A stretch of DNA of 9,134 nucleotides. It comes from Lentisphaera sp. GTDB taxonomy: Bacteria > Verrucomicrobiota > Lentisphaeria > Victivallales > GWF2-50-93. The notes under the pieces were generated by a model. The model searched no databases, was not told where the DNA came from, and worked only from the letters and a program-made list of their open reading frames with translations. Shown here piece by piece: positions 5,136-9,134 of this stretch (the first letter of the stretch is position 1; every line of letters begins with the position of its first letter). Location: assembly GCA_020721745.1 (NCBI GenBank), contig DYMC01000031.1, forward strand, positions 7,148 through 16,281, read 5' to 3'. Both the position numbers and the translations under genes were made by a program.

Positions 5136-5960
5136 ATGTGCCCAAGGAGAATAAAACGACGCCCGGGCTCCCGCATCGTGGGCAAGGCGCTGGCGCTGCT
5201 CATCACGATCGCCGCCATAGTCGCTGCCGCGTATGTGGTGCTCCATCTGTATTCCCGCGCTGAGAACGTCCAGGCAAGGCTGATATCGGAGGAGCTCTCG
5301 TCTCTCAAGGATTTCTCCGAGACGGCCGCCGCCGCCGAGAAGGGATGGTCCTATCCCCCAGTTCCCCCCTCCAGGACTGTCGAGCAGATAAACAAATACA
5401 TCAACGACTCCATTGACGAACAGGTCAAGACCCTCTTCCCCAAAAAGGACATCACCTTGGCGAAGACCGACATCATCAGGAAATACAGGCCAGCCCGCGA
5501 GGGAGAGAGGATAGAATTCCAGCTCAATCATTCGAACGACAAGATACAGGGGGTCTTCCGCGGAAGGGAGGGTCTCTCGATAAAGATAGACGACAGGAGG
5601 ATCAAGATTATTGATGTCCTCGACGAGCACAGATATCTCTTCGACCAGCCGCTGGCCGAAAAAATGGCAAGGGACAAGTGCGGCGAACTCGACGGCGAAT
5701 GGCAGGCCAAGGTGGACGAATTCAAGGACAGGACCGAGAAGGATCTGGTCGAGAAGGTCTTCCCGGCGGAAGGCTACGTGAAGATATCGCAGGGCCTGTG
5801 GAGGCACCAGAGCGACTTGGTCAAGGAATACGTCGAGAGGCGCAGGAAGGAATTCTCCGCCGAACGGCTCAAGGCCGAGGATGACATATTCGCCAGGCAC
5901 AAGGTCTTCGGGCTCTTCGGCGTCTCCCGCGAAAAACTCGGGAAGGGTGATGGAAAATGA
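5136..5960 (+). CDS. Unknown single-pass membrane protein in the ABC ATPase operon
   Basis: I do not recognise this 274-residue protein. It has a basic N-terminus (MCPRRIKRRPGSR), one strong membrane segment at about 15-38, and a short helical stretch that could coil (about 41-60). A Pro-rich turn, YPPVPPSR, sits near 73-80. Residues about 121-160 (EGERIEFQ...GVFRGREG...IKIIDV) alternate strands and glycines in a way that recalls a small SH3/Sm-like beta barrel. A highly charged, probably helical C-terminal third follows. The positive N-terminus predicts that the bulk lies outside the cytoplasm (signal-anchor) or that the end stays cytoplasmic by the positive-inside rule. The ATG at 5136 has only a weak upstream AGAGGA. 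Its TGA overlaps the next ATG (ATGA), so its translation is probably coupled to the ATPases. It is not a typical permease or binding protein. Confidence 0.75.
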   Translation: MCPRRIKRRPGSRIVGKALALLITIAAIVAAAYVVLHLYSRAENVQARLISEELSSLKDFSETAAAAEKGWSYPPVPPSRTVEQINKYINDSIDEQVKTLFPKKDITLAKTDIIRKYRPAREGERIEFQLNHSNDKIQGVFRGREGLSIKIDDRRIKIIDVLDEHRYLFDQPLAEKMARDKCGELDGEWQAKVDEFKDRTEKDLVEKVFPAEGYVKISQGLWRHQSDLVKEYVERRRKEFSAERLKAEDDIFARHKVFGLFGVSREKLGKGDGK

Positions 5961-6976
5961 CCGGAGACACGAAAAACAGCGCTGAAGTCGTCTCGGTGGA
6001 AAATCTCTCCATCTCCTTCACCGTCGAGGGAAGAAAACTGCAGGTCGTCGAGGACCTCTCCTTCTCCATCGCAAAGGGAGAGATACTCGCCCTGGTCGGG
6101 GAGAGCGGCTGCGGCAAGACCGTCAGCTGCCTGTCCCTGGCGAGACTTCTCCCGGAACCGCCGGCAAGCTACGACTCAGGCTCCATACGCTTCCGCGCCA
6201 GCGACGGTTCTCCGGGCGAAAACGTCCTCGATATGTCCCCATCCCGCATCCGCGAAATTCGCAGACGCAGGCTTGCGTACATATTCCAGGAGCCTTCCGT
6301 CTCCCTCAATCCCGTCTTTACAATCTACGACCAGATAGCCGAGGTCATCGGGCTCAGGGACACCAATGATGGGAATCCAGAGGAGGAAGTTGCATCGCTC
6401 CTGGCACAGGTCGGCATCCCCGACCCCGTCTCCAAGATGAAATGCTACCCCCATGAACTCAGCGGAGGCATGCAGCAGAGGGCGATGATAGCGATGGCTC
6501 TGGCTGGAAAGCCCGACCTGCTCGTGGCCGACGAGCCGACCACCGCCCTCGACGTGACCATCCAGGCCCAGATACTGGACCTCATATCGAAGATACGCCG
6601 CGAAAGCTCGATGTCGGTCCTCATCGTCACGCACAATCTCGGGATAGTGTCCGACATGGCCGACTCGGTCATTGTCATGTATGCCGGGCATGTCGTCGAA
6701 AAGGGGCCCGCGCCGGAGCTGATATCCTCGCCGATCCATCCATACACCCGGGCTCTCCTCGACGCCGTGCCCAGATTCGGCTGCGAACCGCGGAAGCTTT
6801 CGACCATTCCAGGCAACGTGCCAAGCCCGTCTAACTACCCCCGTGGGTGCAGGTTTTTCGGAAGATGCCCTCTGGCCGAATCCCTCGGGGAGGCCGAAAG
6901 GGCAAAATGCGCCAGCTCCAAGCCGCAACTGCTCGGAGAAAACGGAAGGTTCTCAAGATGCCACTTCTCAAGATAG
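5957..6976 (+). CDS. dppD: Oligopeptide/dipeptide ABC transporter ATPase, DppD/OppD type
   Basis: This is one of the two ATPases that power a peptide or nickel-type ABC importer at the inner face of the membrane. The 339 residues match the family. Walker A is GESGCGKT (48-55), the Q-loop is Gln111, the signature is LSGGMQQR (168-175), Walker B is LLVADE (188-193) and the switch His is His226. The C-terminal oligopeptide-transporter extension (HPYTRALLDAVP..., PGNVPSP) carries Cys298, Cys304, Cys318 and Cys335. A similar cysteine set binds a [4Fe-4S] cluster in a structurally studied DppD. The start codon overlaps the stop of the membrane-protein gene, and the last 19 bases overlap the next ATPase. 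Permease and binding-protein genes are absent nearby. The peptide substrate is inferred from family only. Confidence 0.93.
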   Translation: MTGDTKNSAEVVSVENLSISFTVEGRKLQVVEDLSFSIAKGEILALVGESGCGKTVSCLSLARLLPEPPASYDSGSIRFRASDGSPGENVLDMSPSRIREIRRRRLAYIFQEPSVSLNPVFTIYDQIAEVIGLRDTNDGNPEEEVASLLAQVGIPDPVSKMKCYPHELSGGMQQRAMIAMALAGKPDLLVADEPTTALDVTIQAQILDLISKIRRESSMSVLIVTHNLGIVSDMADSVIVMYAGHVVEKGPAPELISSPIHPYTRALLDAVPRFGCEPRKLSTIPGNVPSPSNYPRGCRFFGRCPLAESLGEAERAKCASSKPQLLGENGRFSRCHFSR

Positions 6977-7953
6977 AAAATCTACGCACCGAATATCCCG
7001 TCGGCAAAGGCTGGTTCGGCCCCGCCACGAAACTTGTCGCCGTCAAGGATGTCTCGTTTGAAATTGAAAGCGGCGAGACCGTCGGCCTCGTCGGGGAGAG
7101 CGGATGCGGGAAGAGCTCCCTGGCCAGAACAATTGTCCGCCTCGAGAAGGCCAGCGCGGGCAGGATCATTTTTGATGGACGTGATGTCCTGGGCCTGTCG
7201 GGGGAGGCTCTGAGACGGGCGCGCAGCTCCTTCCAAATGATATTCCAGGATCCGTATTCCTCCCTCAATCCGCGGATGAAGATCGGCGACGCCCTCGACG
7301 AAGTCCTGAGAATACACAGCAGGATGAATGCCGCCGGGAGAGCGTCCAGGATATCAAGCCTCCTCGGCATGGTGGGGCTCGATCCATCCCAGGCAGGACG
7401 ATATCCGCACCAGTTCAGCGGCGGACAGCGGCAGCGCATATGCATCGCGAGGGCTTTGGCCGTCGAACCAAAACTGATTGTCGCCGACGAGCCGGTCTCC
7501 GCCCTCGATGTCAGCGTCCAGGCCCAGATCATCAATCTTCTCCAGGAGATACAGGGAAAGACGGGAATATCATATCTGTTCATAGCCCACGACCTCGCAG
7601 TTGTCGAACACATCAGCAGGAGGATACTTGTCATGTATCTCGGGAAAATAGTGGAGAGCGGGTTCTCCCGCGAGATAATAGCGAACCCGGCGCACCCCTA
7701 CACCGCGGCCCTGGTCTCGGCCGTGCCTGTCCCCGATCCGGCCAGGAAGAGAAGCAGGATAATTCTGCCGGGAGATGTCCCGTCGCCTCTCTCCCCGCCA
7801 CCAGGATGCCCATTCCACCCGAGATGCCCCCACGCGATAGAGCGATGCAGAAGCGATGTCCCGGAACTCATGCCCTCATCGAAGGGCTCCTCGCGCCTGT
7901 CCGCATGCTTCCTGAGAGATGAATTCAACGCGAAAAAGGAGGATGCGAAATGA
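6958..7953 (+). CDS. dppF: Oligopeptide/dipeptide ABC transporter ATPase, DppF/OppF type
   Basis: This is the partner ATPase of the preceding DppD. I chose the ATG at 6958 (331 residues), which follows GGAAGG (6944-6949) and gives the family N-terminus MPLLKIENLRTEYPVGKGWF. The frame is open further back to an ATG at 6847, but those extra 37 residues are low-complexity basic sequence inside the preceding gene. Walker A is GESGCGKS (46-53), the Q-loop is Gln97, the signature is FSGGQRQR (153-160), Walker B is LIVADE (173-178) and the switch His is His211. The C-terminal extension has Cys284, Cys290, Cys297 and Cys317, so a metal cluster is possible here too. The stop overlaps the dGTPase start (ATGA). 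Confidence 0.93.
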   Translation: MPLLKIENLRTEYPVGKGWFGPATKLVAVKDVSFEIESGETVGLVGESGCGKSSLARTIVRLEKASAGRIIFDGRDVLGLSGEALRRARSSFQMIFQDPYSSLNPRMKIGDALDEVLRIHSRMNAAGRASRISSLLGMVGLDPSQAGRYPHQFSGGQRQRICIARALAVEPKLIVADEPVSALDVSVQAQIINLLQEIQGKTGISYLFIAHDLAVVEHISRRILVMYLGKIVESGFSREIIANPAHPYTAALVSAVPVPDPARKRSRIILPGDVPSPLSPPPGCPFHPRCPHAIERCRSDVPELMPSSKGSSRLSACFLRDEFNAKKEDAK

Positions 7954-9083
7954 TCAGAAGCCTCAAGGAGCAATACATCTTCGAGAACCAGAATCTGGCG
8001 CCATACGCGATCAGAAACACCGGACGCTCCGACCGCAGACACCCGGAGGAGCCGCATCCCTTCAGAACCGACTTCCAGCGCGACAGGGACAGGATACTGC
8101 ACAGCAGGTCCTTCCGCCGTCTCGAATACAAATCGCAGGTCTTTCTGAACGGCACAGGCGACCACCTTCGCACACGCCTGACGCACACTATCGAGGTGGC
8201 GGCCATCGCCAGGACCATCGCGCGCACATTCATGCTCAACGAAGACCTCACCGAGACCATAGCCCTTGCGCACGACCTGGGCCACACCCCGTTCGGCCAT
8301 CCCGGCGAGCATGTCATGAACCAGATCATGGCCGGGGACGGCGGATTCGACCATAACGAGCAGTCCCTGCGCATGGTGGACATCCTCGAGAGGAAATACC
8401 CCGAATACGAGGGCTTGAACCTCACATGGGAGGTAAGGGCGGGCCTGGTCAAGAGAAGAAACCCCGCAAAGGCCCTCCTCGACGGGGAGAAGCTATCCCC
8501 ACAGCCTTCCCTCGAATCGCAGGTCGCCGACATTTCAGACGACATCACCTACTACGGGCACGACGTGGACGACGGCCTGGACTCGGGGCTTCTCTCCGAG
8601 AAGATGCTCGACAGCCTGGAGATATGGAACCTGGCCGCGGAGAGGGCGGCGAAAAACGGCCTCAGGAAGGGCGAAAAGTTCAGGGCATACGCCGTCAGAT
8701 GCCTCATAGACATGATGGTCAAGAACGTCGTCGAGCGTTCGGAGGCCAGGATCGGGGAGATGAAAATCGAGAAGCCCCTCGACGCGCAGAAGGCGGAGTC
8801 GCGCACAATCTCGTTCGACGATCATTTTGCACGCATGACCTCCGAATTGAGGAAGTTCCTCTACGACAACCTCTACCACCACAAAGAGGTCGCCCAGGTG
8901 AACACCAACGCCGCCGCGAAGATACGCGACCTCTTCGAGGTCTACTGCAAAACACCCAGGAAGATGGGCTCCTTCGCGAACAGCAGGATAGAGAAGGACG
9001 GACTCAGAAGAGCCGTCGCGGACTACATCGCCGGAATGACCGATCGGTTCGCCATCATCGAGCACAGGAAGTTCTGCGTCTAG
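7950..9083 (+). CDS. dgt: dGTPase-like HD-domain triphosphohydrolase
   Basis: Members remove triphosphate from dGTP or other dNTPs and so tune nucleotide pools; some limit phage DNA synthesis. The 377 residues match the type 2 dGTPase-like proteins, which are shorter than E. coli Dgt. The N-terminal RDRILHSRSFRRLEYKSQVF (46-65) is the typical entry motif. The HD metal site is His79 (LTHTIEV), His108-Asp109 (ALAHDLGHTPFGHPGE) and an Asp in the ADISDDITYYGHDVDDG block (Asp194 best placed). Translation starts at the ATG overlapping the dppF stop, after AAGGAGG (7937-7943), so it is coupled to the ATPases. The nucleotide preferred cannot be read from sequence. The gene is complete and ends in a hairpin that includes its TAG. 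Confidence 0.93.
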   Translation: MIRSLKEQYIFENQNLAPYAIRNTGRSDRRHPEEPHPFRTDFQRDRDRILHSRSFRRLEYKSQVFLNGTGDHLRTRLTHTIEVAAIARTIARTFMLNEDLTETIALAHDLGHTPFGHPGEHVMNQIMAGDGGFDHNEQSLRMVDILERKYPEYEGLNLTWEVRAGLVKRRNPAKALLDGEKLSPQPSLESQVADISDDITYYGHDVDDGLDSGLLSEKMLDSLEIWNLAAERAAKNGLRKGEKFRAYAVRCLIDMMVKNVVERSEARIGEMKIEKPLDAQKAESRTISFDDHFARMTSELRKFLYDNLYHHKEVAQVNTNAAAKIRDLFEVYCKTPRKMGSFANSRIEKDGLRRAVADYIAGMTDRFAIIEHRKFCV

Positions 9084-9110
9084 CCCGTTTTTCCTGCTGA
9101 AAACGGGCTA
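9081..9110 (+). terminator. Hairpin at the end of dgt, terminator-like
   Basis: TAGCCCGTTTT (9081-9091) and AAAACGGGCTA (9100-9110) form a perfect 11-bp stem around an eight-base loop. The stem's first three bases are the dgt stop codon. It closes the four-gene operon. There is no clear T-run after it on the + strand, so Rho-independent termination is not assured. An mRNA 3'-end stabiliser is equally possible. Confidence 0.55.
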
Positions 9111-9116
9111 GTTCAA

Positions 9117-9134
9117 TGAGCCAATTGCAAAACT
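9117..9134. repeat. Left end of a second copy of the structured element
   Basis: TGAGCCAATTGCAAAACT matches the terminus at 1393-1410 at 16 of 18 positions. Its core, AATTGCAAAACT, matches the inverted right end (1523-1534) at 11 of 12, which is closer than the first copy's own left end. The window stops here, so the rest of the element cannot be seen. As before, it sits just after a gene's stop codon and hairpin. Confidence 0.65.

Noticed and set aside
6847..6957. Longer start for the second ATPase at 6847
   Set aside because: The extra 37 residues lie inside dppD, are basic and unlike the family, and the ATG at 6958 has a good Shine-Dalgarno and the expected N-terminus.
7950..9083. Anti-phage defence island around the dGTPase
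   Set aside because: The neighbours are peptide-transporter ATPases, and no nuclease, toxin, restriction or CRISPR component is visible in the window.

Overview
The window is compact bacterial DNA, GC-rich, with almost every gene on the + strand. Codon use is distinctive: AGG/AGA for Arg and ATA for Ile are frequent despite the high GC. All stops fit the standard bacterial code (TAG, TGA and TAA are all used). No single marker here fixes the phylum. Nucleotide-sugar genes that could feed a surface polysaccharide or lipid A, together with hairpin-rich intergenic repeats, suggest an uncultured Gram-negative-type bacterium. A PVC-like lineage such as Lentisphaerota or Verrucomicrobiota is a low-confidence guess from memory of similar repeats.

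Region 1 (1-1393) is housekeeping: a short tandem repeat at the edge, then rplU (ribosomal protein L21) and purC (SAICAR synthase) in a tight pair. The start of rplU lies inside a perfect 14-bp inverted repeat that could hide its start codon in the mRNA. Region 2 (1393-1540) is a strongly structured, non-coding element with imperfect terminal inverted repeats. One of its ends recurs at the last bases of the window (9117-9134).

Region 3 (1562-4402) is a two-gene nucleotide-sugar cassette. The first gene fuses a Gfo/Idh/MocA NAD-dependent sugar dehydrogenase to a WbpD-like left-handed beta-helix N-acetyltransferase. The second is a DegT/WbpE-type PLP aminotransferase. Together they could oxidise C3 of a UDP-HexNAc, aminate it and acetylate it, giving a UDP-2,3-diacetamido sugar.

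Region 4 (4403-5135) is a gene-poor spacer. It carries a decayed C-terminal fragment of a DUF4019-like protein, a GC-rich multi-hairpin repeat, a long imperfect palindrome, and a tRNA-Gly(GCC) on the minus strand with its own promoter.

Region 5 (5136-9083) is a four-gene overlapping operon: an unrecognised single-pass membrane protein, two oligopeptide-type ABC ATPases (DppD/OppD and DppF/OppF, each with a C-terminal four-cysteine set), and a dGTPase-like HD phosphohydrolase. No permease or substrate-binding protein is present, so the transporter core must be encoded elsewhere. I found no CRISPR array, integrase, transposase or recognisable defence system. The points most worth following are the rplU leader, the dehydrogenase-acetyltransferase fusion, the structured repeat family and the unknown membrane protein in the ATPase operon.
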